A DNA stretch of 64,000 nucleotides from a candidate division CSSED10-310 bacterium (GCA_016931515.1 JAFGEQ010000005.1:186001-250000); one strand, 5' to 3'. Positions 8,711-18,934 are shown, counted from the first letter of the stretch. The notes: generated by a model not told the origin, from the letters alone. Program-made: numbers and translations.

Positions 8711-10738
8711 ATGCAAGTTCATTGGTCCGAATCGTTTTCATCGACGCTGATAATGCGATATGATCGAGCAATGGAAGAGATGGTATCAAGCCGAGAGTCA
8801 TCGCGAAATATTGTTATATATTTCCTTCTGGGTATTCTGGCCCCTATTTTTCTCATCAACGTGATCCCACCGGGTCAGTGGATGCGCGGCGTTCTGCCGG
8901 CGGATGCCCGTTTGAACCTCTGGGCTATGACGTGGCAGTGGCGGGTGCTGCCCAGTCATCCTCTTGCAATCTGGGATGGGAACGCTTTCTACCCGGCTTC
9001 CAATGCTATTACCGGATCCGACCACCTGTTCACCCAGGTATTGACGGGACTGCCGGTGTATAAACTCACCCGAAATCCATTTCTGGCATATCATTTCACA
9101 CTGTTTGCAGGATATGCCATTGGTGCCTGGGGTATGTATCTGCTCGGACTGCTTCTTTTCAGAAATGTCAGCGCGGCACTGGCAGGTGCGGTCTTTTTCA
9201 CTATTGCCCTGCCGCGATCGGTGCACGCCACCGGGCATATTCAGATCGCTTATCTGGCCTGGATGCCATGGAGTGTCTATTTCCTGCACCGGATATACCG
9301 AAGAAACAGTTTTTTTTCGTATATCGGGTATATTCTGAGCACGATTCTTCACATTTTGAGCGGTTGGTACACCGCCGTATTTCACGCGATTCTGCTGATG
9401 GTTCTGATCCCATCGCTGGGGGTCCGTCACAGGCAAAAAGGCGTCTTTTTTCTGTGTATCGCTGCAACTGCAATGGTATGCCTGATGATTGTGCCGTTTG
9501 TCTTACCCTATCTCGGGCATTCAGCTGAAGATCCGGTCGCCTGGGCCCAATACTCCGCACACATCAAGGATTTCTTTACCCCGGCGCCGTATACGCTGCT
9601 CAGCCACATTGTTACGACTCCTGGATTATGGTCGGAAACGACCCTGTGGATAGGATTTACGGTTCCTTTCGCTGCTTTTGCCGGTTTGTTCTTTCGGGGT
9701 AAGAAGGATCGGGTCGGTCGATGTCCACCGGTTGTGCCGTATGTATTGCTGTCCATCATCGGTCTATCTCTGGCTCTGGGTGTCAATTTTCCAGGACTGC
9801 AGCCGCACTATATGCCTTGGGTACTGCTAGCCAAACTGCCGATTATTCGAGGCATAAGAGCTCCCGCAAGAGTCGTCTTCGTGGCCATTTTTGCATTATC
9901 CGTCCTGTTTGGCCGAACCATTTACATAATTAACAAGCGAATTCCCGGAAAACGTTTGGCCGGCGTGTTGACGGTCATCCTGGTCGGAGCAGCGATGACG
10001 GAAAATTTTTCAACGATCCGGATCGAACCGTCGAAGGTGGACATGCCGGAAGTGTACAGATGGTTGCAAGTGTTGCCGATGGAGATTGCGATCGCAGAAG
10101 CGCCGACATTTTACGGAACCGAATTATGGGCCTTTGACGCTGATTACATGATGTATGCCGCTCTGCATGGTCACCCGATTGCAAACGGTTATTCCCGCTA
10201 TGTTCCGGACGCATTCCCCCAGATCAGTGCCGCCATCGCCGCCCTGCCGTCAGCAGCGGCTGTCCGGACCTTGAAAAACTTTGGCATTGATTTTGTCATC
10301 GTGCATCCCCAAATGTGTTTTTACGATCATATGAAATTACTTTTTGCCCGAACGTCGACATCGGACGAACCGGTCGAAGCATTTAACCGGATTATCCGTC
10401 TATCCAATTCAAATTACAGTGAATTGATGTCTCCGCAAGGTTTTAGGCTGGAAATGGAATGCCTGAAATCACCGTTTCTGAATCTGGTGGATCGTTTTGG
10501 CAGGGACCTGGTTTTTTATCTGAACGATGCACAACTGGTTGATGATCCGGTAGAGTGCCCGGATCCGGAGTATGTGACGGCAAATCGTGATTACGGGTCC
10601 CAGCCGAACTCCTCGGAATCCATTTCGCCGAACAGCGCCGTCAACTCCTGGGTCAACAGAGCGGCGTGGACCATTATTCCCCGGGCGCTGCCGTCAACGG
10701 CAGGCCATTCGAAAGCAAGAATATCGATCGGTTCCTGA
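8711..10738 (+). CDS. Multispanning membrane protein, GT-C glycosyltransferase-like
   Basis: This protein has up to 675 residues and about ten hydrophobic segments between residues 35 and 450, followed by a soluble C-terminal part. After the first helix comes [14 protein letters not shown] and later WDGNAFYP. This Asp...Asn...Trp pattern occurs in large bacterial membrane proteins thought to be GT-C-type glycosyltransferases. A donor or acceptor cannot be named. The start is uncertain: no good ribosome site precedes 8711, and in-frame ATGs at 8753, 8771 and 8780 are alternatives. The last ~49 codons overlap, antisense, the end of the beta-helix gene, and their composition is unlike the rest. 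The natural stop may therefore have been lost upstream. Confidence 0.65.
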   Translation: MQVHWSESFSSTLIMRYDRAMEEMVSSRESSRNIVIYFLLGILAPIFLINVIPPGQWMRGVLPADARLNLWAMTWQWRVLPSHPLAIWDGNAFYPASNAITGSDHLFTQVLTGLPVYKLTRNPFLAYHFTLFAGYAIGAWGMYLLGLLLFRNVSAALAGAVFFTIALPRSVHATGHIQIAYLAWMPWSVYFLHRIYRRNSFFSYIGYILSTILHILSGWYTAVFHAILLMVLIPSLGVRHRQKGVFFLCIAATAMVCLMIVPFVLPYLGHSAEDPVAWAQYSAHIKDFFTPAPYTLLSHIVTTPGLWSETTLWIGFTVPFAAFAGLFFRGKKDRVGRCPPVVPYVLLSIIGLSLALGVNFPGLQPHYMPWVLLAKLPIIRGIRAPARVVFVAIFALSVLFGRTIYIINKRIPGKRLAGVLTVILVGAAMTENFSTIRIEPSKVDMPEVYRWLQVLPMEIAIAEAPTFYGTELWAFDADYMMYAALHGHPIANGYSRYVPDAFPQISAAIAALPSAAAVRTLKNFGIDFVIVHPQMCFYDHMKLLFARTSTSDEPVEAFNRIIRLSNSNYSELMSPQGFRLEMECLKSPFLNLVDRFGRDLVFYLNDAQLVDDPVECPDPEYVTANRDYGSQPNSSESISPNSAVNSWVNRAAWTIIPRALPSTAGHSKARISIGS

Positions 10739-12402
10739 CCCACCCGGACGATGATCCGGTCATAAGTGAAATCCTCCGTCCAGCCGGGATACCAGAAAAA
10801 TAATCCGTATGCATCCAATACGACCGCCAACGGCTGGAAAAGATATTCGTCGGGTCCGGGATTCGATACGATCACTTTCAGATCAAACCAGTCACCGGGA
10901 TGGAAAACCGATTCGGACAGATCAATGCTGACTCCAAGGTCCGGAATGTGAGTCGTAGCGGTAGGAGTCGGTGATTCTGTAGCGGTCCGGGTTGGAGTAT
11001 GCGTCGGAGTATTTGTCGATGATGTGGTTGTAGCGGTCGGTGTGGGGCTTGCCGTGTTTGTGATGGTTGGTGTTGGAGTCGAAGTAGGGAGAGTTCCCGT
11101 GGATGTGGATGTGGGTGTCGCAGTCGGTGGTTGCTGCGTCGGTGTCGGCGTCGGCGTTGCTGTCGGTGGTTGCTGTGTGGGTGTCGATGTCGGAGGTGTT
11201 TGAGTACCCGTTGGTGTGAACGTGGGTGTCGAAGTCGGCTCGTGAGTTGGAGTAATGGACGGGGTAACTGTCGGTTCCTGAGTTGGAGTGATCGTAGGAG
11301 TGGGGGATGGAGTATAGGATGTGGGAAAATTCAGTGGAAAGTGAGAGCCCATATCCACTTGATCGGAGTCCGGCAAATGATTGATCATCGTTGACACCTG
11401 ATTCAGGCATATGAGGGGATCGCCGTTGCAGATGTCGATAGCGCCGAGACTGCCTGAATCTATGCAGGGGCTGTCGGCTGTCTGCCCGGTGGATTCCGCA
11501 CTTAGATAACCGAATCCCCAGGGGCCTGTGAGCAGGAGCGGATCAAGAACGATATTGCCGTCTCCGGGCCATGGTGTCTCACGGAGAATGCACGTATAGG
11601 TAATAGAGGGATCGCCGGCGAAAAAAGAGACTTCATCGACCGGATTATTCCAGATGATGCAGTTTTCGATGATCACATCGGCACTCTTCACGCTGATGCC
11701 GGCGCCGATTTCACATTCGTTTTCTGTAAATGTGCAGTTAACGGCCTGAAAATCTGAATTGTCGGTATTCAAACCGCCTCCGAAGGATTTGGCGTAGTTG
11801 CCCATGAAGAGGCAATCGAAAAACAGAGGAGTCCCACCGTTGTAGCAGTCTGCGCCGCCACCTTCGGCACCCAGCTCCGGATCGGGATTATCGACGGAGT
11901 TATCGAGGATTCGGCAGTGTGCGATGATTGCGTTACTGTTTTCCAGGTGAACAGCCCCTCCGAAAAGCGCGAAATTGTTACTAAAAACGCACTCCGTGAT
12001 CATGGGTGATGCATTGATACACGATATGGCACCGCCCTCGGCATACGGTTGGCTGCCGTTCCTGATCGTGAACCCTCTTAACACCGAGTCATACGTTTCG
12101 GAGTGATTGAATAGAAAACCGCGGGTATTGGTCAGATCGCACGAGATGATACAATTTTCCGGCCCGTTCTCCGATTGGACAGTAATGGTTTTTCCGTTGA
12201 AATTCAGATTTCGGTTGCCGTTGCCTGTAAATATACCATCAGCGACGAAGACCGTGTCGCCGTTCACTGCCGCGCTGATCGCAGCACCGATTGTTGCAAA
12301 CTCACTCGGAACATACAGATCGGTTGCATAAATCGTCACAGACGACGCTGCAGCCATGACGACCGGCAGAAATGAACGCAGAACAAACTGTCTTGATATC
12401 AT
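10591..12402 (-). CDS. Secreted right-handed beta-helix protein with Thr-Pro linker and recurring C-terminal domain
   Basis: This 603-residue protein has a signal peptide (about 1-26, ending TIYA), preceded by an AGGGGGA ribosome site. Residues ~27-360 carry the short repeating strands of a parallel beta-helix of the DUF1565/pectate-lyase-like type ([20 protein letters not shown], then turns with GGA and ENCIIWNN). Such folds bind or cleave polysaccharides, but no catalytic residues can be assigned. A ~125-residue Thr-Pro-Ser linker follows. The last ~115 residues are the domain shared with five other proteins here ([10 protein letters not shown]...FFWYPGW...FGWDP). The gene lies 23 bases after rsmE, so it may be read through from that operon. 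Its 3' end overlaps the convergent membrane-protein gene by 148 bp. Confidence 0.82.
   Translation of the reverse strand: MISRQFVLRSFLPVVMAAASSVTIYATDLYVPSEFATIGAAISAAVNGDTVFVADGIFTGNGNRNLNFNGKTITVQSENGPENCIISCDLTNTRGFLFNHSETYDSVLRGFTIRNGSQPYAEGGAISCINASPMITECVFSNNFALFGGAVHLENSNAIIAHCRILDNSVDNPDPELGAEGGGADCYNGGTPLFFDCLFMGNYAKSFGGGLNTDNSDFQAVNCTFTENECEIGAGISVKSADVIIENCIIWNNPVDEVSFFAGDPSITYTCILRETPWPGDGNIVLDPLLLTGPWGFGYLSAESTGQTADSPCIDSGSLGAIDICNGDPLICLNQVSTMINHLPDSDQVDMGSHFPLNFPTSYTPSPTPTITPTQEPTVTPSITPTHEPTSTPTFTPTGTQTPPTSTPTQQPPTATPTPTPTQQPPTATPTSTSTGTLPTSTPTPTITNTASPTPTATTTSSTNTPTHTPTRTATESPTPTATTHIPDLGVSIDLSESVFHPGDWFDLKVIVSNPGPDEYLFQPLAVVLDAYGLFFWYPGWTEDFTYDRIIVRVGQEPIDILAFEWPAVDGSARGIMVHAALLTQELTALFGEMDSEEFGWDP
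10945..11315 (-). repeat. Low-complexity Thr-Pro linker repeats
   Basis: Imperfect short repeats of ACN-CCN codons encode TPTPTQ/TSTPT-type sequence in the beta-helix protein. The units are irregular, so this is coding low complexity, not a CRISPR or a satellite. Confidence 0.8.
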
Positions 12403-12425
12403 GTTAATCCCCCTGGGAATTTATT

Positions 12426-13151
12426 TTATCCGAGAAAGAGCGTCCGCGCCAGAGTGACGGCAGCGATGCAAGCGGTGTCGGTTCGAAGGACATGCTGACC
12501 CAGGCATAACGTTACGCATCCGGATTTTTGAAGAAACAGCCTCTCTCCATCCGTCCAGCCTCTTTCGGATCCGATGATAAGAGCCAGCTCCTGTGTTGAC
12601 GGACGGGGTCCGGCATCGGCGGGAATCGAAGCAGGAGTCCAATCACCGGTATCGAAGACATAGCGGCGAATTGTTTCGGGGAGATTGGCGAAACAGGATT
12701 GGAGATGATGGTGAATCCGGATCTCGGGAAGATGAGTACCGCCGGATTGTTCCAGGCCTTCCCGGACCAGCCCCAACCAGGATTCGTTCTGCCAGAGAGG
12801 GCTGTGACGATAACTTTTTTCTCCGAGTTCGGTATGCACGAACCATATATGCGACACGCCCATTGAAGTACAGTCACGCAGTATCCGCTTGGCCTGCTGC
12901 GGCCGGGGCAGCCCGCACACCAGACGAATCGGATAAACGGGAAGCGGCGGTTGTGCCACGTGAAACTCCAGATGGATTTCATGGGTCGTCAGGCGAGTAA
13001 TCGTTGCTGTTCCGCGGTCACCGTTTAGGACTCCCACGCGGAGCACATCACCCTCCGAAGATTTCAATACCCGGCGGATATGGCGGCTTCTGGGATCGTT
13101 TCGTCCGATAGGCTGCGATAACTCATGCAGATGAAAAAGAATGATGTTCAT
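12426..13151 (-). CDS. rsmE: 16S rRNA (uracil(1498)-N(3))-methyltransferase
   Basis: This 241-residue protein is of normal RsmE length. It has the N-terminal PUA-like segment (SRHIRRVLKSSEGDVLRVGV) and the C-terminal SPOUT knot. The SAM-binding trefoil shows as LALIIGSERGWTDGE and LGQHVLRTDTACIAA, corresponding to the family's GPEGG..E and LG.RILR.ETA blocks. It methylates N3 of U1498 in 16S rRNA of the assembled 30S subunit. The start overlaps the stop of the response-regulator gene by 4 bp (ATGA), so the two are translationally coupled. This is an unusual operon partner for a housekeeping methylase. Confidence 0.93.
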   Translation of the reverse strand: MNIILFHLHELSQPIGRNDPRSRHIRRVLKSSEGDVLRVGVLNGDRGTATITRLTTHEIHLEFHVAQPPLPVYPIRLVCGLPRPQQAKRILRDCTSMGVSHIWFVHTELGEKSYRHSPLWQNESWLGLVREGLEQSGGTHLPEIRIHHHLQSCFANLPETIRRYVFDTGDWTPASIPADAGPRPSTQELALIIGSERGWTDGERLFLQKSGCVTLCLGQHVLRTDTACIAAVTLARTLFLG

Positions 13152-14887
13152 TCGGTGGATTGGCGGCGATGCTCGTCTTTGCGTCTAAAACCTTCCAGCA
13201 GCAACATGTCGTTTTTCATCGTGATATTTTCCTTCGGCGGCTGAACGTTCATGTGGAGATTAAACTCTCCTTCGTCCCAATTCAGCAACGTATAAAACGC
13301 GTCCTCTCCTTCATGATCCTCGGTTTTGGAATAAACGATCCGGCCCTCCGACAGGGCGATCCGGCCTTCAATACCTCCGTGATTAATCGTGATCATGGCG
13401 CTTTTCATACCCGCGCCCAGCACCTGTATCAGTTCCATGATTCCGAGATCCTTAAGGGATCCAGTCACTCCTTTTCGTTCCGCAAGTGTCGTTCGCTGTC
13501 CTTTGGCCCGGGCGATTGTGCGAGCGAGCCTGGCCAGGAGCATGTCTTTGGCACACGGTCGGGGAAGATAATCGTCAGCTCCGGCTCTGAACGCTTTGGC
13601 GATAAAGTTAGGATCGTTTCTTGCGCTCATGATCACGAAGGGCATATCGGGGCGGGATGATTTTTTTCGAACGAAGTCGAGAAGTTGAAATCCATCTCCT
13701 TCGGACAGATCGATGTCCGAAATGATCATAAACGGATCATCGTGATTCAGTTTTTCAATACCGGTTCCCGGTGTGGATGCCGACAAAACGACATATCCCT
13801 CTTCCCGAAGCTGAATTTTCTGAAGGTCGTCGTCACCCAGGGAGTCGACCATCAGAAGTGTTTCACGATACTCCGTTCCTTCACCTTCAGTCAGCTCCTT
13901 CTTCAGAATTCCAACGATGATTTCAACAACCGTCGGATCGAAAGCGGAACCGGAATCCATAATCAGCTGGTCGAGCGCTTCTCCGCGTGACATGCTGGGT
14001 CCGCTGGTTGTGGAGGAGATCATTGTCATAAAAATATCGATGGGTGCAATGATACGACAGCCAATCGGGATTGCTTCAGCCTCGAGCCCATCGGGGTACC
14101 CTTTGCCGTCAAAGCGTTCCTGCATATGCTGCAGTGTTTCCTCCAGCGGGAAGGGATATTGCATGGCCTGAGTAAAATCGCGGACTGTCCATTCCGGGAA
14201 AGCGAGCTCCAGATCGCCAAAAATATCCTCCGTCTTTTTCCAGAACGGCTTATATCGTTCCTGGAGTTCCGGCATTTCGTGGAGGTAGGCGGAGATCGTG
14301 ATTCCATCAACAGCATCGGGGAGGAGTTCCATTCTGATGGCGACTTCCCGGGCAATTCGGGCCACTTCCCGGGCATGACCGACCATTGGGGGGTGGAACG
14401 ATTCGAGGAATCGCATCGTGAAATCGATCAGGTGATGGAAAGCTCGTCGAAGTTTTTTAACGGCATCAGCTTCTTCGTGACCGAGAATGACGGTTCCGAA
14501 ATCCTTGAATGTCCGTACGTTCACCGGCATGCCGAGCTGGCGGATCTGATCTCGAATAAACAGCGCATCAGCTCCATACCCTTCACTCACCAGGACGGTG
14601 CTGAAATCTTCAGCTTTAAGGGTTTCCAGCGCGCTGTTCCGGTCCATTTCCCACTCCACGTTGTACCCTTCAGCTTTTAACAGCCGATACGCGGCTTCTC
14701 CAATCGACGTATTGCGTTCAAGAATAAGCACCCGGTCATAATGCTGCATGATGAATGTCGAAACATCCTGACCCACAGGTCCGCTTGGAATCAGGTCCTT
14801 CGTATCAACATCCTGCTCCTCGACGCCCCGATAATTGCGAATCAAATCATCGAGATTGAAATCGCGGGTTTTGTCTTTATTCGCCAT
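13148..14887 (-). CDS. Response regulator with degenerate HD-GYP, REC and DUF4388 (PATAN) domains
   Basis: This 579-residue cytoplasmic protein has four parts. Residues ~45-165 look like a receiver domain without a clear phospho-acceptor. Residues ~165-330 resemble HD-GYP: GHAREVARIAREVA and ERFDGKGYPDGLEAEAIPIG are recognisable, but LHD is replaced by LHEMPE and the HHE by HMQE, so c-di-GMP hydrolysis is doubtful. Residues ~345-465 form a receiver with an acidic pair, ISDID as likely phospho-site and YLPRPC where YL.KP is usual. Residues ~470-560 are a DUF4388/PATAN domain (GSLKDLGIMELIQVLGAG...EGRIVYSK). GAGG-TTTT precedes the ATG. It lies between a PilT-like ATPase gene (21 bp upstream) and rsmE, and could adjust the ATPases' activity, which is inference. 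Confidence 0.85.
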   Translation of the reverse strand: MANKDKTRDFNLDDLIRNYRGVEEQDVDTKDLIPSGPVGQDVSTFIMQHYDRVLILERNTSIGEAAYRLLKAEGYNVEWEMDRNSALETLKAEDFSTVLVSEGYGADALFIRDQIRQLGMPVNVRTFKDFGTVILGHEEADAVKKLRRAFHHLIDFTMRFLESFHPPMVGHAREVARIAREVAIRMELLPDAVDGITISAYLHEMPELQERYKPFWKKTEDIFGDLELAFPEWTVRDFTQAMQYPFPLEETLQHMQERFDGKGYPDGLEAEAIPIGCRIIAPIDIFMTMISSTTSGPSMSRGEALDQLIMDSGSAFDPTVVEIIVGILKKELTEGEGTEYRETLLMVDSLGDDDLQKIQLREEGYVVLSASTPGTGIEKLNHDDPFMIISDIDLSEGDGFQLLDFVRKKSSRPDMPFVIMSARNDPNFIAKAFRAGADDYLPRPCAKDMLLARLARTIARAKGQRTTLAERKGVTGSLKDLGIMELIQVLGAGMKSAMITINHGGIEGRIALSEGRIVYSKTEDHEGEDAFYTLLNWDEGEFNLHMNVQPPKENITMKNDMLLLEGFRRKDEHRRQSTE

Positions 14888-14908
14888 AAAACCTCACTAT
14901 TAAGTTCC

Positions 14909-15964
14909 TCACACCTTTAACGCCTCAAATTTTTCCTTGTTACTCGCGTTTGCGATGGCTGTATCCAAAGTAATCAGCTCGTTTGTATATAAATTCATCA
15001 GCGATCGATCCCGAGTGATGTTTCGGGATTCATCCGCTACTTCAAAATAGGTGCCGATCTGGTGAATATTCCCTTCCCGTATCATATGAGACAACTCCGT
15101 CGAACTGCTCAATAGTTCGATGATGGGAACGAGACCTTTGTGGAGAGGCATTCGAACCAATTGTTGCGTAATGATGCCTCTCAGGGATACCGACAGCATG
15201 CTGCGGATTTTTGGACGTTTCTGGAAAGGGAAGGAGTCGACCAGGTTGGAAATGGCGGCAACGCAGGAGCGGGATGGCAGTGTTGCGAAGACCAGTGTGC
15301 CGGTTTCTGCTGCTGTCAAAGCCATGTTGATAGCATCGGGGTCCTGGAGTTCGCTGACCATCAGTACATCGGCTGCGCTTTTTGAAGCGAGCTTGAGAGC
15401 GGAGTGGAAGCTGTCCGTGTGAGTTCCGATCTCCCTTTGAGTTATCAGGCTTTGTTTTCGTTTGAAGATAAATTCGATTGGATTTTCTATCGTGAGAATA
15501 TGACGGCGGCTGTTAGTATTGATTGTATCGATCAGAGCAGCCAGCGTTGTCGATTTCCCGCTCCCGGTTGTGCCGGTAACAAGGACAAGACCATCCGTGT
15601 AAACAGGGAATTCGAGTAATTGCATCGGCAGATGGAGGTCCTCAATGGTTGGAACCTGCATCGGGACCAGGCGAAAAGCAGCTCCAAACCCGCTTCGATG
15701 CTGGAAAAAATTCACTCGAAACCGGGCTTTGTCTTCAAGTTGATATGTGAAGTCGACATCCATCTGCCGGTCAAATCGCTCTTTGAGATGCTCCTGCATG
15801 ATCTCCCTGATAAAGCGTCGGCATTCGTCCGGGCTGATCCGGCGATATCGGATCTGTAAAAGGTCGCCATCTATTCGAAGGAAGGGTTCCGACCCGGAGA
15901 TGAAGAGGAGGTCGGAAGCTCGCTGTTCCAGCATCAAACGAAGAAATGCGTCGATCTTGGCCAT
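14909..15964 (-). CDS. PilT-like ATPase with altered catalytic motifs
   Basis: This 351-residue protein aligns over its length with PilT retraction ATPases: an N-terminal PAS-like part (KIDAFLRLMLEQRASDLLFI), Walker A GTTGSGKST (about 130) and an Asp-box-like segment LTIENPIEF. The Walker B/motor region reads VSELQDPD where PilT has GEMRD, so the conserved Arg is replaced. The His box reads TGTLVFATLPS, without either histidine. Nucleotide binding is likely; normal retraction is questionable. The ATG at 15964 has GGAG at a 5-base spacing; a GTG at 15970 overlapping the upstream stop is possible. It follows the HEAT-PilT fusion gene and precedes the response regulator. No pilin or PilB/PilC gene is in the window. 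Confidence 0.88.
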   Translation of the reverse strand: MAKIDAFLRLMLEQRASDLLFISGSEPFLRIDGDLLQIRYRRISPDECRRFIREIMQEHLKERFDRQMDVDFTYQLEDKARFRVNFFQHRSGFGAAFRLVPMQVPTIEDLHLPMQLLEFPVYTDGLVLVTGTTGSGKSTTLAALIDTINTNSRRHILTIENPIEFIFKRKQSLITQREIGTHTDSFHSALKLASKSAADVLMVSELQDPDAINMALTAAETGTLVFATLPSRSCVAAISNLVDSFPFQKRPKIRSMLSVSLRGIITQQLVRMPLHKGLVPIIELLSSSTELSHMIREGNIHQIGTYFEVADESRNITRDRSLMNLYTNELITLDTAIANASNKEKFEALKV

Positions 15965-15966
15965 GC

Positions 15967-18714
15967 TCACTCCACCATCTCCCTCATCTGGGATTCAAAT
16001 TGGTTTTTGTCGAAAGCTCTGGCATATGCATCTTCCTCGGTAATCAGATCCTGTCTGACAAGTTTGACCAGAGCCTGATCCATCGAGACCATTCCATGCT
16101 GGGTGCCTGTCGAGATCATCGACGGGATCTGGAACAGTTTATCATCACGGATCAGAGCCGCCACGGCCGGTGTATTCACCAGGATCTCCATCGCAACTAC
16201 GGTGGATTCACCGTCACTCCGCGGTATCAATTGCTGACTGATGATTGCTTTTAATGACTCGGATAACGAAATTCTGACCTGATCCCTGCGGCGTTCAGGG
16301 AAGAGGTTAATAATTCTTTCGATAGTCTGGGAAGCGGAGATCGAATCCATCGAACCCATCACGAGATGGCCTTTTTCGGCGGCGGACAGGGCCATGACCA
16401 GTGTATCCGGATCCTGGAGGTCGCTGATCATGATTATATCAGGATCTTCCCGAAGGGCGTTCTGCAGAGCATGTGGGAACGATGTTGCGTGTCTGCCGAT
16501 TTCTCTCTGGATAATCAGGCTGTTTCGATGCTCATGGACAAATTCAACCGGATCTTCGATGGTAATGATGTTTTTAGTTCGAGTTTCGTTGATCCTGTTG
16601 ATCAGGGCCGCTACAGTGGACGTCTTTCCGCTCATTGCAGGACCGGTTACAAGAATCAGACCTCCATGCCCGGTAGTAAGTGTGCCGACGAACTCCGGTA
16701 TATGGAGATCATTCAGAGAGGGAATTTCTTCGGGCAATACCCGGAATACCATGTTGATACCATTGGAATGTCTAAGCAGATTCCCCCGATATCGGCCTCC
16801 CCGGGGGATTTCATGGGAAAAATCAAGATCGAATCCAGCATGAAAACGTTGCTCCTGAACTGGAGACAGTATCCCGTGAATCATCGAGAGAATTTGATCT
16901 TCGCTGATGATTTCCTCACTAATCGGTATCATGTCGCCATCCCTGCGTATCAAGGCCGGATTTCCGCTGACCAGGAAGAGGTCCGAGACGTTTCGGGATC
17001 GTGCTTGCATCAACATCGTGTCAAGGATGGAGAATTGTTGTTTCATCCACCATTCATCATCATCGTCCGTTCGGCTCTGCCCGATGACCTGCAATCGTGA
17101 TAGGACTTCTTTCGCTCGAATCTGAACATCCCGGTTCGTATCCGCCAGATAGGTTTTAAGCGTTGAAATACTTTCAGTTGCATGCAGTTTTTCTAAAGCG
17201 TTCATTATCAGCAACCTGGCTTGGGTATCCGCATTCGGCAAGTGTTCGATCAGGGGGCGGATAGCGGACGGATGACCGATGTTTCCCATGGCTTCAGCAG
17301 CGGAATAAGCCAGATCAGGGATACTGAGAAGCTCCGCAAGTATTGAGACAACGCCTGCATCGCCCAGCTTGCCTAAACCGGATACGGCTTGGATCCGGAC
17401 AGATTCTTCCTGATCCTTCAGCAATTGTATAATCGGCTTGACTGCGAGAGCATTTCCGATATTGACGAGAATGTCGATTGCATACCTTTTTAACGAAGGA
17501 TCCGGGTGGTTAAGGAGTTCGATTGCAGCTGCAAATACACCGGGATCCTTCATTTTGGACAGGGCATTGATGACCGTGTCGCGAACCCACCAGTCAGGGT
17601 CCTGAAGATAATCGAAAATCTTCTCAAACAATTTCGGTGCATCGATCTCACCCAAAATCTGGGCGACTGCCCGACGAACATTGACATCGTCATCCTGCAT
17701 CAGATCAGCAATCCGTTTTTTACTTTCAGCAGATGCGCTCAGATGTATCAAAGCTCCCTGGGCGGCCTGCCGAATGCGGATATCGGGATGCTTGATCCCT
17801 GAGATAAGAAGATCAAGCTGCTCAACCGTTCCGATTTCGCCGAGAGTTGCCAAACCGGCTGCCCGAACCCTTACGTCTTCGTGCCCGGCGCATCTGATGA
17901 CGGCTGGGAGACAAGTTTCATCACCAAGTCGTTTCAGACCTTCCAGCGCTTTCACCACAACGAAACACTTCCGGTCTTCGGTCAACCTGATCAGTGTCTG
18001 AACTGACAACTCACCGGGTATGCGACCAATCTCCGATGTCAGCAACGACCGAACGGCATCCGAATCATCATCGGAGGATTCCGCCAGAATCTTCAGCGCT
18101 TCCTCTGTACGAACTTCCGCAAGAATCGATACGGCTGTCATCCGGTCTTCTTCGTCGCCGATAATCAATGCCTGGCGACAGGGATCGATCACCTTATCCG
18201 GTGCAATCTCGTTGAGAAATCGAAGTGGTTCGCTACGGCGGTGCCATGTGCCGACCACCAGTTCTGCAGCCAGAATTTCTGCAACCACATCAATATTAAA
18301 TTGTTCCAAAAGCGTCAGTGCAGCTTTTCGAAACAATGGGTTCGTATGTCGAAACAGGGGCATCAGAGACGGTATCAGGGCATCATTGCTGATATCAGGC
18401 AGAATTCTCACAATCCAATTACGGATCTCGGGATCCGGAGTTGTGCGAAAGAGGTCCAACAACTCATCGGGAACATACGAATCCCTTGCATCGCGGAACA
18501 TCTGCGAGATAACATCCATGATATCCAGTTTCTTGTCATGATTCGTGATTGTGTATACGTTTGACAGGACTTCAAGGATCTCTTTCCGGGGGAAACGCCG
18601 TCTTTCCTTTAACTGTTTGACGAATGCCTGACGCTCCTCATCTGTCGACCAGGAATCCGTCGTGATGACCGGTTGGTACTTTTTCTTCCAGTTTCCGAGA
18701 TTTTGTCTGACCAA
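15967..18714 (-). CDS. HEAT-repeat protein fused to a PilT-like ATPase domain
   Basis: The chosen start is a TTG at 18714 with AGGAG 7 bases upstream; an open frame to 18849 has no better start. Of 915 residues, about 60-570 are consecutive HEAT/PBS-lyase-type helical repeats (pattern D..VR..A...LG.IG), which usually mediate protein contacts. Residues ~575-915 are a PilT-like ATPase with Walker A GPAMSGKTST and TIEDPVEF, then MISDLQDPD in place of GEMRD. The catalytic Glu thus becomes Asp and the Arg becomes Gln. GHLVMGSMDS replaces GHLVFGTLHT, keeping only the first His. It heads a four-gene set with a second PilT-like protein, a response regulator and RsmE. The fusion is unusual; a regulatory or scaffold role for the ATPase is inference. 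Confidence 0.87.
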   Translation of the reverse strand: MVRQNLGNWKKKYQPVITTDSWSTDEERQAFVKQLKERRRFPRKEILEVLSNVYTITNHDKKLDIMDVISQMFRDARDSYVPDELLDLFRTTPDPEIRNWIVRILPDISNDALIPSLMPLFRHTNPLFRKAALTLLEQFNIDVVAEILAAELVVGTWHRRSEPLRFLNEIAPDKVIDPCRQALIIGDEEDRMTAVSILAEVRTEEALKILAESSDDDSDAVRSLLTSEIGRIPGELSVQTLIRLTEDRKCFVVVKALEGLKRLGDETCLPAVIRCAGHEDVRVRAAGLATLGEIGTVEQLDLLISGIKHPDIRIRQAAQGALIHLSASAESKKRIADLMQDDDVNVRRAVAQILGEIDAPKLFEKIFDYLQDPDWWVRDTVINALSKMKDPGVFAAAIELLNHPDPSLKRYAIDILVNIGNALAVKPIIQLLKDQEESVRIQAVSGLGKLGDAGVVSILAELLSIPDLAYSAAEAMGNIGHPSAIRPLIEHLPNADTQARLLIMNALEKLHATESISTLKTYLADTNRDVQIRAKEVLSRLQVIGQSRTDDDDEWWMKQQFSILDTMLMQARSRNVSDLFLVSGNPALIRRDGDMIPISEEIISEDQILSMIHGILSPVQEQRFHAGFDLDFSHEIPRGGRYRGNLLRHSNGINMVFRVLPEEIPSLNDLHIPEFVGTLTTGHGGLILVTGPAMSGKTSTVAALINRINETRTKNIITIEDPVEFVHEHRNSLIIQREIGRHATSFPHALQNALREDPDIIMISDLQDPDTLVMALSAAEKGHLVMGSMDSISASQTIERIINLFPERRRDQVRISLSESLKAIISQQLIPRSDGESTVVAMEILVNTPAVAALIRDDKLFQIPSMISTGTQHGMVSMDQALVKLVRQDLITEEDAYARAFDKNQFESQMREMVE

Positions 18715-18905
18715 TGATCTTCTCCTGAAAATTGTTATCGCTACCCGGATATTAGGGTTTTTCCAGCAAATCGTCAACAAATACGAGACCGCTATAAACG
18801 GTGAAAACCTATATTTCTTATGGACAGTCATCCGAACATTGGTATTCAATTCTATGGTTAAAGGAACGGACTACCATCGAAAATGGTTATAAAACAATGA
18901 AAGAT

Positions 18906-18934
18906 TTGATTGAAAAACTTATCCACCGTATGCT
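18906..18934 (+). promoter_or_regulatory. Putative promoter of the HAD phosphatase gene
   Basis: TTGATT at 18906-18911 and TATGCT at 18929-18934 are separated by 17 bases, 28 bases before the GTG start. Confidence 0.35.

Noticed and set aside
11131-11394. Cys/Arg-rich open frame opposite the beta-helix protein
   Set aside because: It is the antisense shadow of Thr-Pro repeats; the composition is a by-product of ACN-CCN codons. The same applies to 46393-46730.
13148-14887. Active c-di-GMP phosphodiesterase
   Set aside because: The HD and HHE metal ligands are replaced, so activity cannot be claimed.
14909-18714. Type IV pilus operon
   Set aside because: Only PilT-like genes are present, with altered motifs; no pilin, PilB, PilC, PilM-Q or prepilin peptidase gene is seen.
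18715-18849. N-terminal extension of the HEAT-PilT protein
   Set aside because: It is unlike the rest of the protein and lies upstream of the TTG with AGGAG.
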